A DNA stretch of 64,000 nucleotides from Echinicola arenosa. Its GTDB lineage: Bacteria; Bacteroidota; Bacteroidia; Cytophagales; Cyclobacteriaceae. The notes under the pieces were generated by a model. That model saw nothing but the letters and a program-made list of their open reading frames with translations, did not search any database and was not told where the DNA came from. The DNA lies in NCBI RefSeq assembly GCF_014841125.1, contig NZ_JACYTQ010000006.1, positions 1-64,000 on the forward strand, given 5' to 3'. Positions 44,501-53,361 of the stretch are shown here, one piece after another. The position numbers and the translations under genes are program-made. The stretch's first letter is position 1; each line of letters starts with the position of its first letter.

Positions 44501-47166
44501 TCAGTACCACTGATTGGGAATTCTTCAATGCCTTTTCCGTTTTTATAGGAAACAAAAACCTTGTTACTGTCACTGCCAAATTCAAGTCCATAGACTTCAT
44601 CATCGCATCCTAAGTCTATAGTGGCGTATTCCCTGAGCTCACCAGTGCTTTCGTCAAAGTCAAAGACATCTACAACACTACATCCACTTTCATCAACAAT
44701 GGTTACGGCAAGTTTTTCCCCGTCAGGACTGAATTTCATGGAACCTACCCCTGAGCTAAAGCCGTGGTCAGTTCCTACGGAGCTGTTGACAGATTGACCA
44801 ACACCCTCAGAGGTGACCGGGTAAGCCCTAAAAGTGTTGTTGCCGAGTTCGTGGAACATGACCCAAGTGGTGTCTCCTGAGGCAATGGCAGCGGACTGTT
44901 CCGTGCCAGGGCTAAATAGGAAGTTATCACTGCTGACCACACTTCCCACTCCTTGCTGGTTTTCTCCTTTGATGTCCACCAAAGAGAATTTAACGGTATT
45001 GCTGCCTCCGCCAGAAGACTCTGTCGTAAAGAGATAGTATAGCGTTTGTTCCTGAGGTACTTTGACAGCAATGACACTTTGAGCGGATGAGTTATCTCCT
45101 CCAATGTCATCCCCATCTTGCATGACATTGCCATTCAAATCCCATACAGTTTGTCCATCAGTATAGAAAAGTACTTGGCCAGCCTGATCAGAAATAGTAG
45201 TGGTTCCGGCAGGAATGTCCCAAGTGAAACCAGGATCCTCAACAGGTCTTGGCAAAGGACCGTCGGGGTTATCTGGGTCAGGGTTAAAGTCCAGCCCGGC
45301 TCCATTCCCGAAGTACCATATGTTATTGGTTTGGTCATTGACTTTTTCATTGGCCACCGGATCCCACATTTTGATTGTGGTTTCTGCATAGACGTAGCAA
45401 GTTGAGCCAGGTTCACGGGCCAAAACCCAATAAGTGCCTGGCTCGCAGACTTCATTGGCCCCTTCAGGAATCCAGCCATCCTCTTTTTTATTGGACCAGA
45501 AATACTCATAGGTAGAGCCACTGCCGCCTCCCCCTTGCCCTCCTCCATTGCCTGGAATACCAATTCCACCGCCACCACCGCCAGAACCACCGCCTTGGCC
45601 TTCTTCACTGGATTGCACTTCCAGCATTTCATTGAGGTCCAGACATTGTAAACAAGTGGTGGTGTCAGAAGGTGTAAAGCTAGCCTGTAAATTGTTTTCA
45701 GTAAAAGTGATCGGGTAGGAAACTGTTTCGGTGCTTCCATCTGCCAAGGTCACAGTCAAGGTGACGGTAATGTTTTGTTCACCGGTGGCATCAGCAGGAA
45801 TCAATAAATGTTCCTCTGTCAGGTCCATTTCAATTTCTTCACCATCTTCATCCACAGGGGGAGGACTAATCTCCCACTCATAGGACTCAATTGGGATATT
45901 TGGAGGAGTCAAAGTAGATGTCAACTGAAGAGGGTTGTTCATACATGGCATTGCTGGAGACCAAGTGAAATCCACATTGACATCTATATCTGAGTTGGGT
46001 GCAAATGAAGGAAAAATACCACCACAGAAATCTGTGCCATCAAAAGGGTCAGCGTCAACGATAACCTCGGTTATTTCTTCTTCGGCAGGGTTTTCTATGG
46101 TACCAACATAAAAGGCGTCGTTATTGGGCTCTTGATAGATATAGTATAATTGTCCGTCAGGTCCTATCTTGATATCATGAATTTGCTGGACAGGCTCCAG
46201 TGAACTTGGAGGGACAGGGAGTTGCTCTGCTGGTGCATTTAAGTCATTGATGGGAACCCTTTGTATATTGTCACCTTGAGAATAAATAATATAATTCCCG
46301 TCAGGGGAGACAGTGGCACCACCATGTGGATTGGAAACAGTTCCTGGAGATTCTGCAATAGGCTCCGGAGTAGTAAATGTTCCTGATGCCGTGTCAAAAT
46401 TGGAAATATAAATAGCATCTTCGGGATTTTCAGGAATGAGTATCAAAGTGCCTGTGGCTTCATCGAAGATAATTCGCTCAGGGGTGATAGGAAGGCTTGT
46501 GTTGTCCGTTTCAATAAAATCACCCTCAATATCCGTGATTTCACGAGATACCAGCTGTCCATTTTCAAAACTGATCAGATAACTGGGGGAATCGGGCGTT
46601 TTGACTACTGCGATAGCACCTGAAGCTGTTCCAATGTTGTGATCAAGACTGGTTACCTCTCCAGCTGGTGGAGAGTTGGCAGGAGCGGCACCTTGGGCAT
46701 TCATGTCCATGACAGCGTATTGCAATTGTCCACTGGGGCTGATGTAAAAGGTATAAAAAGTTTGTTCTCCCTCTGGGTCATAGTTAAGTGGAGAAATAGC
46801 CACCGTCTGAATGCCATCAAAATTCCCATTGATACCATTAGGGGCGCCTTGTATGGGTTCGTTGAGGTAATTATAAACCAGTTCTCCGTTGGTATAAAAC
46901 AGTGGTTCTCCAGTAATAGGGTTGATAGCGATCGCATTATTGTTTTGGCCGACCACTACATTGCCGGGAAGGGTGTTTACATTGGGTGAGCCTCCTTTAC
47001 CGAAAGAAATGTAGTTATTTTCGGTGCCAGGTCCACAGTAGCCAAAAATCCACTCGTTATTGTTATAGCCTTGGGCGTGAGTAATGTTGTAAATGGAAGG
47101 GCACAAAAATATCAGGAAAAAAATATAAATCAATCTGAAATTTATGTAAATAGGAGTCCTTTTCAT
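41557..47166 (-). CDS. giant T9SS type B sorted protein with CHU_C domain
   Basis: Secreted surface protein of 1869 residues. A long-n-region signal peptide ends NITHAQ (about residue 32). Two related propeller-like modules follow: one begins NNEWIFGYCGPG (about 35-380) and the other NNIWYFGNGAGLDF (about 614-990). A PKD-like domain (FTWSPAMPCMNN) and a Gly-rich linker at about 522-553 separate them. Several Ig-like/PKD repeats fill the rest. The last about 95 residues (TTPNALIPGDESRNF, VLIYNRWGELIYHC, WDGLVNGKKVPVGTY) form the gliding-motility-type C-terminal domain that directs export by T9SS. The porP/sprF-like gene is divergent. Likely adhesin or motility factor. Confidence 0.9.
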   Translation of the reverse strand: MKRTPIYINFRLIYIFFLIFLCPSIYNITHAQGYNNNEWIFGYCGPGTENNYISFGKGGSPNVNTLPGNVVVGQNNNAIAINPITGEPLFYTNGELVYNYLNEPIQGAPNGINGNFDGIQTVAISPLNYDPEGEQTFYTFYISPSGQLQYAVMDMNAQGAAPANSPPAGEVTSLDHNIGTASGAIAVVKTPDSPSYLISFENGQLVSREITDIEGDFIETDNTSLPITPERIIFDEATGTLILIPENPEDAIYISNFDTASGTFTTPEPIAESPGTVSNPHGGATVSPDGNYIIYSQGDNIQRVPINDLNAPAEQLPVPPSSLEPVQQIHDIKIGPDGQLYYIYQEPNNDAFYVGTIENPAEEEITEVIVDADPFDGTDFCGGIFPSFAPNSDIDVNVDFTWSPAMPCMNNPLQLTSTLTPPNIPIESYEWEISPPPVDEDGEEIEMDLTEEHLLIPADATGEQNITVTLTVTLADGSTETVSYPITFTENNLQASFTPSDTTTCLQCLDLNEMLEVQSSEEGQGGGSGGGGGGIGIPGNGGGQGGGGSGSTYEYFWSNKKEDGWIPEGANEVCEPGTYWVLAREPGSTCYVYAETTIKMWDPVANEKVNDQTNNIWYFGNGAGLDFNPDPDNPDGPLPRPVEDPGFTWDIPAGTTTISDQAGQVLFYTDGQTVWDLNGNVMQDGDDIGGDNSSAQSVIAVKVPQEQTLYYLFTTESSGGGSNTVKFSLVDIKGENQQGVGSVVSSDNFLFSPGTEQSAAIASGDTTWVMFHELGNNTFRAYPVTSEGVGQSVNSSVGTDHGFSSGVGSMKFSPDGEKLAVTIVDESGCSVVDVFDFDESTGELREYATIDLGCDDEVYGLEFGSDSNKVFVSYKNGKGIEEFPISGTEIDEDDGSTSTCPDCFQSASTQDEIEQCILANRSVLSGSTGGTLGALQMGPDGQIYVSVVGAPQVGQIQPGADCNNSTYNPQGPITNGTNNLGLPSYVQNSGSNVPDPEISGPERLCLIEGEALAEFEGAGEPDIDFYNWVITDSDGLEVFTYAGEGDDFQLMEYAFDSAGVYTVSLDVERCGNPEYYRGSMEIEIVAPPELTLQDDITLCSGNTVTLTAIDGYDPSEGLYNFEWINSAGEILGDSTSNSIDVTEESIYTVTVNHVIPAGADSTFQSCPATASVFVGPAFDFEVNQDAESSCYEENYITFAPDTPVSGEWSYQLQGSNDTPTILGEGYEWEVNVEELPGPGTYDIIFRADDPILPGCVVEKRVELLVSPLPELTTNVISTATDCATPDGSFEFTMLSDADTVTVVETGEVFLGVTEGQTIGPIADLLPGIYTITAVNGGCSFTETVSIDNENPPAGFSYTISVSPESCGPTGVDNGSISIILQGTPNTGSYVITREDDGEQFTGTINGEVNVSLEDGTYAVEVSDPAGCAVPDAQNYIIENQGLVSFSVPSNAIACEVFYFAPEPANGVNYTITGPDGSILTPQPNDLYVMDQEGVYTIVGEDPNGVECPRTREMNLTLTNQVEYELADPIFDCENGVRYLAELGANFNEEDYNFLWRNTVGEIIGRGISFVPNNPGDYSLDVQPKVGAGCPRPPIEFTVEPFTSRVPVELILDAGICSNNPTGTIQAVFTAPASSNIETAWFTVDEDGVSSRLPEFDGMTSIPVTQEGTYRVRLINESYGQLCAVGTDRIDVLSSNAEAPLLQPSYTICAIEGVTETLDSLGNWSEYEWWLEDDMVSTDSTFTPTLPGNYTLFVTDEASCTFAVNFEVIQDCALLITTPNALIPGDESRNFIVYVNDFVDEISVLIYNRWGELIYHCIEENVPENSPFCQWDGLVNGKKVPVGTYPVIIKFKSRDQAIEKTIKKAIVVIE

Positions 47167-47235
47167 AATTTACGGGCTGCAGTAAACACCTTTTCCTTAG
47201 GTTTCGTTTATATGCTTATATTACTCAAATAAACG

Positions 47236-47249
47236 AACAAATATTTGTT
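47236..47249. promoter_or_regulatory. 14-bp palindrome at the porP/sprF start
   Basis: AACAAATATTTGTT is a perfect palindrome between the divergent T9SS cargo and PorP/SprF genes and overlaps the TTG start at 47245. It could be an operator controlling either gene, or chance in AT-rich DNA. Confidence 0.35.
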
Positions 47250-48294
47250 TAGGTCTTATATATATTTAGTTTTTTGCGCTTTAGCATTAACGTTCTCTAC
47301 TGGCAATAGTTTTGGACAAGATCCTCAATATAGTCAGTACTATGCAGCGCCACTATATTTAAACCCGGCTTTTGCAGGTTCAGATTTACAAACACGTATT
47401 GGAGCTAATTATCGAAGCCAATGGCCTGGCTTGGATGCCCAGTTCAATACGTTTTCAGTGTACGCCGATACATTCCTTGAGCAATATAACAGTGGCTTTG
47501 GTCTTATGATTATGAACGATGTCGAGGGGGCTGCGGATTTAAGGTCTTTGACTATTTCCGGAATTTACTCTTATGAATTGAGGATTGGCGAGTCAGTTTA
47601 CTTCCGCCCTGGTTTTCAGGCCAGTTATATTCGTCGGGATATTGGTTATTATGAAAACCTGGTGTTCGCGAATCAAATCAATCCTGAAGATCCTTTTGGG
47701 CCTACTTTGCCAGGAAATACAGACTTGTCCGGTTTGGGAGAACCTGTGAATATGCTCTCATTATCATTTGGTGGTTTGCTATTTACAGAAAACCTTTGGT
47801 TTGGTGCATCAGTCCATCATATCAATCAACCTAATCAATCATTTTTGGAGGATGAAAGTTTACTGCCTAGAAAATATTCCGCACATGCCGGTTACCGGAT
47901 TTCACTGGGACATGGAGCCATGAAAAGGGATTTTACCCATACCTATAGACAAAGGTATTTTGTGCCTACCCTAAACTACAAAAGACAAGGGCCATTTGAG
48001 CAATTGGATATGGGGGCTTACTTGTATGCGGAGCCACTGATTGTCGGATTGTGGTATCGAGGACTCCCTTATAAGCCCCTAAATAGTGAAAGTAATCGGG
48101 ATGCTTTGGTTATGCTACTAGGCGTCAGCCTTCCAACTGGACTTGATATTGGCTATAGTTTTGATTATACGGTGTCTCAGTTAGGAATACAGTCCGGTGG
48201 AGCGCATGAAATCAGTATTTCCTATCGATTTCCAGATCGTAACCCTGGAGCACCACGATTAAGAGAGACCTTGTTGCCTTGTCCCAAATTTTAG
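47245..48294 (+). CDS. PorP/SprF family T9SS membrane protein
   Basis: Outer-membrane protein of 349 residues with signal peptide (YLVFCALALTFSTGNSFGQ) followed at once by DPQYSQYYAAPLYLNPAFAGS, the hallmark N-terminus of the PorP/SprF family. Beta strands continue to ISISYRFPDRN. In T9SS, PorP/SprF proteins pair with particular type B cargo such as SprB and help anchor them, in agreement with the divergent 1869-residue cargo gene. The start is TTG; no ATG fits. Confidence 0.92.
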   Translation: MFRSYIYLVFCALALTFSTGNSFGQDPQYSQYYAAPLYLNPAFAGSDLQTRIGANYRSQWPGLDAQFNTFSVYADTFLEQYNSGFGLMIMNDVEGAADLRSLTISGIYSYELRIGESVYFRPGFQASYIRRDIGYYENLVFANQINPEDPFGPTLPGNTDLSGLGEPVNMLSLSFGGLLFTENLWFGASVHHINQPNQSFLEDESLLPRKYSAHAGYRISLGHGAMKRDFTHTYRQRYFVPTLNYKRQGPFEQLDMGAYLYAEPLIVGLWYRGLPYKPLNSESNRDALVMLLGVSLPTGLDIGYSFDYTVSQLGIQSGGAHEISISYRFPDRNPGAPRLRETLLPCPKF

Positions 48295-48302
48295 TAGATT
48301 TG
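48274..48302 (+). promoter_or_regulatory. promoter of the M48 protease gene
   Basis: TTG (48274-48276), an 18-bp spacer and TAGATTTG (48295-48302) fit the Bacteroidota -33/-7 promoter pattern. The ATG at 48307 is only 5 bp after the -7 box, so the transcript would have almost no leader. Confidence 0.5.
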
Positions 48303-48306
48303 CGGC

Positions 48307-49542
48307 ATGAGCGCAGAAGGATTGAAATACCTGATGATCGGCTTGATTATGGCCGGTTTCTTTTTTGATAAATGGATAAGTTGGTTGAATGTAAACCAAA
48401 AGGTACCCGTTGTTCCAAGAACACTTATCAGCCATCTGGACCAAGAGAAATTAAAAGAATCAAAAGCTTACCAAAAGACAAATTATCGTTTCAGTTTACT
48501 TACAGGCTTACTTTCATTTGTGGTGACCTTGGGCTTGATTTTTTGGGGAACTTTTGGCGCTATGGATACTTGGGTAAGTGGATGGGTGGAAAACCCCGTT
48601 TGGCAATCTTTGATTTTCTTTGGATTGCTTTTTATTGCATCAGACCTTTTGTCACTGCCTTTTGACTACTATCATACATTTAAGATTGAAGAGGATTTTG
48701 GTTTTAACAAAACTACCCATAAGACTTTTGTGCTGGACAAGTTGAAGGGCTATGTGCTTGGTATTGTTCTTGGTGGAGGGTTGTTGGCCTTGTTGCTTTG
48801 GTTGATCGATCAGTTGGGGGCTTCATTTTGGCTCTATTTCTGGGCCGTGGCTGCCTTTTTTATGGTGCTGCTGAATATGTTTTATACTTCATGGATTTTA
48901 CCTCTTTTCAATAAGTTGACACCTTTGGTAGAAGGTGAGCTAAAAGAAAGTATCATGGCTTATGCCAATTCGGTAGGCTTTTCTTTGGAGAATGTTTTTG
49001 TCATTGACGGTAGCACCCGGTCAACGAAAGCCAATGCTTTTTTCTCTGGAATTGGGAAACAGAAGAAAGTTGTGCTGTATGACACTTTGATCAATCAAAA
49101 TACGACAGAAGAATTGGTAGCAGTATTGGCACATGAAATTGGCCACTACAAGAAAAAGCACATCCTTCAAAGCATGGTGCTGAGCGTGCTTCAAGTAGGT
49201 GTGATGTTGTTTATTTTATCATTGTTTGTGAACAGTGAAGCAATTAGTCAAGCACTTGGCGGTGAAAGGGTAGCAGTGCATCTCAACCTTATAGGTTTTG
49301 TATTGCTTTTTTCTCCCATATCAACTCTTTTGGGAATTGGGATGAATATATTGAGTAGAAAGAATGAGTTTGAAGCAGACCGCTATGCCAAAGAGACTTA
49401 CGCGGGAGAACCGTTGGCCAGTGCGCTCAAAACCCTTTCCGTCAAAACCTTGACACAGATCAACCCACACCCATTGCATGTATTTGTTAACTATTCCCAT
49501 CCCCCGCTCTTGGCCAGGTTGGAGAAGCTTGAATTACCCTGA
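48307..49542 (+). CDS. M48 family metalloprotease, Ste24/CAAX protease type
   Basis: Integral membrane zinc protease of 411 residues. The metal motif is AHEIGHYKKKH (HExxH) and the third ligand is expected in NEFEADRYAKET. Membrane helices flank it (LSFVVTLGLIFWGTF, ILGIVLGGGLLALLLWL-like). The luminal-type segment FVIDGSTRSTKANAFFSGIG precedes the catalytic motif, as in Ste24. Bacterial members probably take part in membrane protein quality control. Confidence 0.9.
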   Translation: MSAEGLKYLMIGLIMAGFFFDKWISWLNVNQKVPVVPRTLISHLDQEKLKESKAYQKTNYRFSLLTGLLSFVVTLGLIFWGTFGAMDTWVSGWVENPVWQSLIFFGLLFIASDLLSLPFDYYHTFKIEEDFGFNKTTHKTFVLDKLKGYVLGIVLGGGLLALLLWLIDQLGASFWLYFWAVAAFFMVLLNMFYTSWILPLFNKLTPLVEGELKESIMAYANSVGFSLENVFVIDGSTRSTKANAFFSGIGKQKKVVLYDTLINQNTTEELVAVLAHEIGHYKKKHILQSMVLSVLQVGVMLFILSLFVNSEAISQALGGERVAVHLNLIGFVLLFSPISTLLGIGMNILSRKNEFEADRYAKETYAGEPLASALKTLSVKTLTQINPHPLHVFVNYSHPPLLARLEKLELP

Positions 49543-49674
49543 TAGGTCTCTATGATTTTTCTTTTTAATATTAAATTGATGGAATAGTCACAAATGCAGT
49601 TGAGAACTTGATGAATGGTTAAACATTGATGAAATTTTTATTTAAATTAGTTGAATTACGTAAAAACTTCATTT

Positions 49675-51255
49675 ATGCAAAAAACACTCACCCTCACCAA
49701 ATTCTTTGTTTTGTTGTTTGCTGTAGTTGGGTTGATTTCCTGTAACCCTTCCGCAGAGCAAGAAGAATCTTCTTCCTTGCCTCGCATAGCCATTGCAGGA
49801 TTGGCAATAGAATCCAGTACTTTTTCTCCTGCTGTTACAGAGGAAGCTGCATTTCATGCCAAGACCGGAGACGATATATTTTCTTATTATCCCTTTATGG
49901 CACCCGATTCGACCAATAGAAAAAGAGCAGAATGGATTCCCACGGTAAAAGGCCATGCTATTCCAGGTGGAATTGTCAGTAAGGAGGCTTATGAGTCTTT
50001 AATGGGAAAGACCCTCACTATGTTGAAAGAAAATGGTCCTTATGATGGTTTATTCTTTGATATTCATGGTGCCATGAGTGTCCAGGGGCTGGACGATCCT
50101 GAAGGAGATATGATTGAGAGAATTCGTGAAGTAATCGGTGACGAGCCAATTATTTCTACTTCTATGGATTTGCACGGCAATGTTTCTCATAAGCTGGCAA
50201 AGCATTCTGATATCATCACTTGCTATCGCTTAGCACCTCATGAGGATGCTATGGAATCCAAAAAAAGAGCCATGGGCAACCTTTTGGAAAGACTGGAAAG
50301 TGGTGAGGGTAAGCCAGCCTATAAAGCCTATATTCCAGTGCCGATCTTATTGCCTGGAGAAAAAACCAGTACAAGAATTGAGCCTGGGAAAAGTTTATAT
50401 GCCAAGGTAGCTCCTGCTGCCGATCAAGAAGGAGTAGTAGATGCTGCCATCTGGATTGGTTATGCTTGGGCTGATGAACCTCGCAATCATGGAGTGGTGA
50501 TGGTCACCGGAGATGATAAAGAAAAGGTGGGTCAGACAGCTGAAGATTTGGCTAAAAGTTTTTGGGCGGTTAGAGATGAGTTTGATTTTGTAGCACCAAC
50601 TGCTACGCTTGAAGAGGCTTTGGATGCTGCATTGAAGAGTGATAAAGTACCATTTATGATCAGTGATTCAGGTGACAATCCCACTGCTGGTGGAGCGGGA
50701 GATGTGACCTGGACTTTGAGGGAAATTTTGGCTAGACCAGAATTTAAATCAGCAGATGGCCCCAGCTTGATCTATGCGTCCATCCCAGGGCCTGAATTGA
50801 TAAAGGCTGCTGTTGAAGCAGGTGTAGGCGGAGAGGTCGATGCACCTGTGGGAGCAGCTGTTGATAATAGATATGCTGGGCCGATTAATTTGAAAGGAAC
50901 CGTGGAAGCCATCGAACATGGTGACAGGGACGCAGAAACAGAAGTTGTGGTCAAAGTAGGAAGTGTACATGTAATAGTGACTAATAAGCGCAAGCCTTAT
51001 CATCATGAAAGTGACTTTACCAATTTAGGATTGAACCCAAAAGAGACAGATATAGTGGTCGTAAAGATAGGATACCTTGTACCTGAACTCTACAACATGA
51101 GGGCTGACTGGCTGCTTGCTTTGACCCCAGGCGGAGTGGATCAGGACTTGATGCGCCTGGAATATAACCGTATCAAAAGGCCAATGTTCCCGTTTGATGC
51201 AGGTATGGAAGATCCTGATTTATCAGTCCAGTGGATTCCTTTATCCCATGAATAA
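49675..51255 (+). CDS. M81 family metallopeptidase (MlrC-like) lipoprotein
   Basis: Protein of 526 residues with lipobox GLISC (C23). The M81/MlrC domain starts RIAIAGLAIESSTFSP and includes FFDIHGAMSVQGLDDPEGD, ISTSMDLHGNVSHKL and CYRLAPHEDAM with probable metal-binding Asp/His residues, then DSGDNPTAGGAGDVTWTLRE. MlrC acts late in microcystin breakdown in sphingomonads, but most homologues have unknown substrates. ATG 49675 gives the signal. Most MlrC-like proteins I recall are not lipoproteins, so the envelope location is notable. Confidence 0.87.
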   Translation: MQKTLTLTKFFVLLFAVVGLISCNPSAEQEESSSLPRIAIAGLAIESSTFSPAVTEEAAFHAKTGDDIFSYYPFMAPDSTNRKRAEWIPTVKGHAIPGGIVSKEAYESLMGKTLTMLKENGPYDGLFFDIHGAMSVQGLDDPEGDMIERIREVIGDEPIISTSMDLHGNVSHKLAKHSDIITCYRLAPHEDAMESKKRAMGNLLERLESGEGKPAYKAYIPVPILLPGEKTSTRIEPGKSLYAKVAPAADQEGVVDAAIWIGYAWADEPRNHGVVMVTGDDKEKVGQTAEDLAKSFWAVRDEFDFVAPTATLEEALDAALKSDKVPFMISDSGDNPTAGGAGDVTWTLREILARPEFKSADGPSLIYASIPGPELIKAAVEAGVGGEVDAPVGAAVDNRYAGPINLKGTVEAIEHGDRDAETEVVVKVGSVHVIVTNKRKPYHHESDFTNLGLNPKETDIVVVKIGYLVPELYNMRADWLLALTPGGVDQDLMRLEYNRIKRPMFPFDAGMEDPDLSVQWIPLSHE

Positions 51256-51286
51256 GCTTCCAAATTACTTATTAAAACTTTTCAAG

Positions 51287-51317
51287 GCCTCTTATATCAT
51301 TAGTAAGAGGCTTTTTT
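51287..51317 (+). terminator. terminator of the M81 gene
   Basis: GCCTCTTA and TAAGAGGC form an 8-bp stem followed by a T-run at 51312-51317. It lies 32 bp after the stop. Confidence 0.8.
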
Positions 51318-51384
51318 AGGTCATTGGCATTTGATTGAAAAGGAAAGGATGGTAAATTAATTGGAGGTATTTAATTTATTCCAT

Positions 51385-52416
51385 ATGAGAAATGACCCAG
51401 TATATATCATCATTGTCGTCTTGTGCTTGTCCTTTCATTCTTGTTCTCGAAGTAAGGATATGCCATTTATTCAGACCGTTAATGGCACAAATGAGATAGA
51501 TACCTCTAAAGTATGGTTGACGCATGAGCATTTATTAGTGGACTTTATTGGTGCCGATAGTATTTCTCAAGAGGATTGGGTCGATGAAAAGGTGTTAAAG
51601 GTAATGCTTCCTTATTTAAGTGATCTACATACCTATGGTGTACATTATTTTGTTGATCCTACTCCAAATTTTTTAGGACGGGACGTTGGTTTGCTCCAAC
51701 AGTTTTCAGAGAAGTCTGGTATTGCCATTATTACTAATACAGGTTTGTATGGTGCGGTCAACAACAAACATATACCTGAATATGCCTACCAATGGACTGA
51801 TGACCAATTGGCTGAAAGTTGGATAAGTGAATTTGAAAATGGAATAGAAGATACAGGAATCAAGCCTGGGTTTATAAAGATAAGCGTAGATAATTTGGCC
51901 CCACTTGAGGTCATGGATGCCAAACTGGTGAAAGCAGCAGCTAAAACACACCTTAAGACTGGGCTGACCATTGCCTCTCACACTGGAGCGGCTAAGGGTT
52001 TGTGGCCACAATTAGACATTTTAAAGGGTCTCAATGTTTCTCCAAGCGCGTTTATTTGGGTGCACGCCCAAGCAGAGGAGGATATGACTCAATACTTAAA
52101 AGCAGCCGATTCAGGGTGTTGGATTAGTTTTGATGGCTTAGGTTGGGAGATGAAGAAGCATTTGGAGAAGTTGGTCTTTGCCAAGGAAAATGGGATTTTG
52201 GACCAGGTATTGATTTCACATGATGCGGGATGGTATGATCCTCAAAAGACAGATCAAAATATTGTTGGCTACACCCGGATTTTTAAGGAGCTCCTCCCAG
52301 CTTTAGAAGAGCAGGGCTTTACCCAACATGATATTAACACGCTCTTGAAAGTCAACCCTGCCAAAGCTTTTGGAATTTCAGTTAAAAGCTTAGGGCGCCC
52401 TTCAAATGAAGATTAA
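51385..52416 (+). CDS. phosphotriesterase-family metal hydrolase, lipoprotein
   Basis: TIM-barrel amidohydrolase-superfamily protein of 343 residues with lipobox FHSC (C20). The metal ligands are visible: HxH in WLTHEHL (H47, H49), Lys in GFIKISVDN (about 163), His in IASHTG (about 197) and WVHAQ (about 226), and Asp in ISHDAGW (about 277). The family includes lactonases, phosphotriesterases and enzymes of unknown substrate. ATG 51385 is chosen over TTG 51361 for its signal peptide. Its 3' end converges with the SMP-30-like gene. Confidence 0.86.
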   Translation: MRNDPVYIIIVVLCLSFHSCSRSKDMPFIQTVNGTNEIDTSKVWLTHEHLLVDFIGADSISQEDWVDEKVLKVMLPYLSDLHTYGVHYFVDPTPNFLGRDVGLLQQFSEKSGIAIITNTGLYGAVNNKHIPEYAYQWTDDQLAESWISEFENGIEDTGIKPGFIKISVDNLAPLEVMDAKLVKAAAKTHLKTGLTIASHTGAAKGLWPQLDILKGLNVSPSAFIWVHAQAEEDMTQYLKAADSGCWISFDGLGWEMKKHLEKLVFAKENGILDQVLISHDAGWYDPQKTDQNIVGYTRIFKELLPALEEQGFTQHDINTLLKVNPAKAFGISVKSLGRPSNED

Positions 52417-52427
52417 TTTGAATACTC

Positions 52428-53324
52428 TTATTTAGCTCCTTTAATATTCATGTCTACTGTATAAACAGCTGTACTGGCAGTGATAAAAAGGGTTTTTCTG
52501 TCCTTTCCTCCAAAAGTAACATTAGCTGTCCATTTTTGAGGGACGGGGATATGGCCAATTTGCTGCCCTTGAGGATTAAAGACAGTGACACCATTGCTAG
52601 TAAGGTAAACATTCCCCTTCTCATCGATGGTCATGCCATCAGATCCCAGTGCGGTAAAAAGTTGAGGCTCACCAAGGCTTCCATCCTTGTGAACGGTGTA
52701 TTTGTAGGTTTTCTTGTCTCCAATATCAGCGATATAAAGTGTTTTACCATCTTTTGTGCCGATAATACCATTTGGTCTCACAAAATGGTCTGCCACTACT
52801 TTCACTTCTTTGTTTTCAGGATTTCTATAGTAAACCCGCTGGCTTTCCATCTCCATTTTTTGCCTTTCCCAATATTCACGCTGGTAATAAGGGTCGGTAA
52901 AGTAAATTCCTCCTTTTTGATCTACCCAAAGGTCATTGGGGCCGTTAAAATCCTTTTCCTCAAAGCCATCCACCAATATCTTTACATTTTTGTTTTTGTC
53001 AATTTGCCATAATTGGAATTTTTCATCGGCACAGGCCAATAAATTGCCCTCTTGATCAAAGAATAAACCATTGGCTCTTCCAGCATTTTCCATATAGACA
53101 GTTACTTTTCCTGTTTCAGCAGACCAAAGATGAATGCGGTTATTAGGCTGGTCAGTAAAATAGATATCCCCATTGGGAGCTACCGCGGGGCCTTCCGTAA
53201 ATGCAAAGCCATCAGCCACTAAGGCAGGGGTGGGGCCATCTGTGTAAAGTAGCTCTTGACTACTTTTGCAGGAGAAAAGTAAGCTGAAAGCGATCAGAAA
53301 ATAAAAGATAGAAAGGTTTTTCAT
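52428..53324 (-). CDS. SMP-30/gluconolactonase/LRE-family lipoprotein
   Basis: Six-bladed propeller of 298 residues with lipobox SLLFSC (C19). Blocks are GFAFTEGPAVAPNGDIYFTD (metal Glu), RANGLFFDQEGNLLACAD, GPNDLWVDQKGGIYFTDPYY and RPNGIIGTKDGKTLYIADIG, the usual metal-binding loops for lactone hydrolysis. It is preceded by gpsA, whose stop is 37 bp upstream. ATG 53324 is chosen because the longer frame lacks a signal. Confidence 0.88.
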   Translation of the reverse strand: MKNLSIFYFLIAFSLLFSCKSSQELLYTDGPTPALVADGFAFTEGPAVAPNGDIYFTDQPNNRIHLWSAETGKVTVYMENAGRANGLFFDQEGNLLACADEKFQLWQIDKNKNVKILVDGFEEKDFNGPNDLWVDQKGGIYFTDPYYQREYWERQKMEMESQRVYYRNPENKEVKVVADHFVRPNGIIGTKDGKTLYIADIGDKKTYKYTVHKDGSLGEPQLFTALGSDGMTIDEKGNVYLTSNGVTVFNPQGQQIGHIPVPQKWTANVTFGGKDRKTLFITASTAVYTVDMNIKGAK

Positions 53325-53361
53325 AAAGCTTAAATGGTCATTTGAGTTTCCAAATTTCTTC

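Noticed and set aside
42847-46989. Plus-strand frames up to 116 codons inside the T9SS cargo gene
   Set aside because: Antisense shadows of a long, clearly coding gene with signal and sorting domains.
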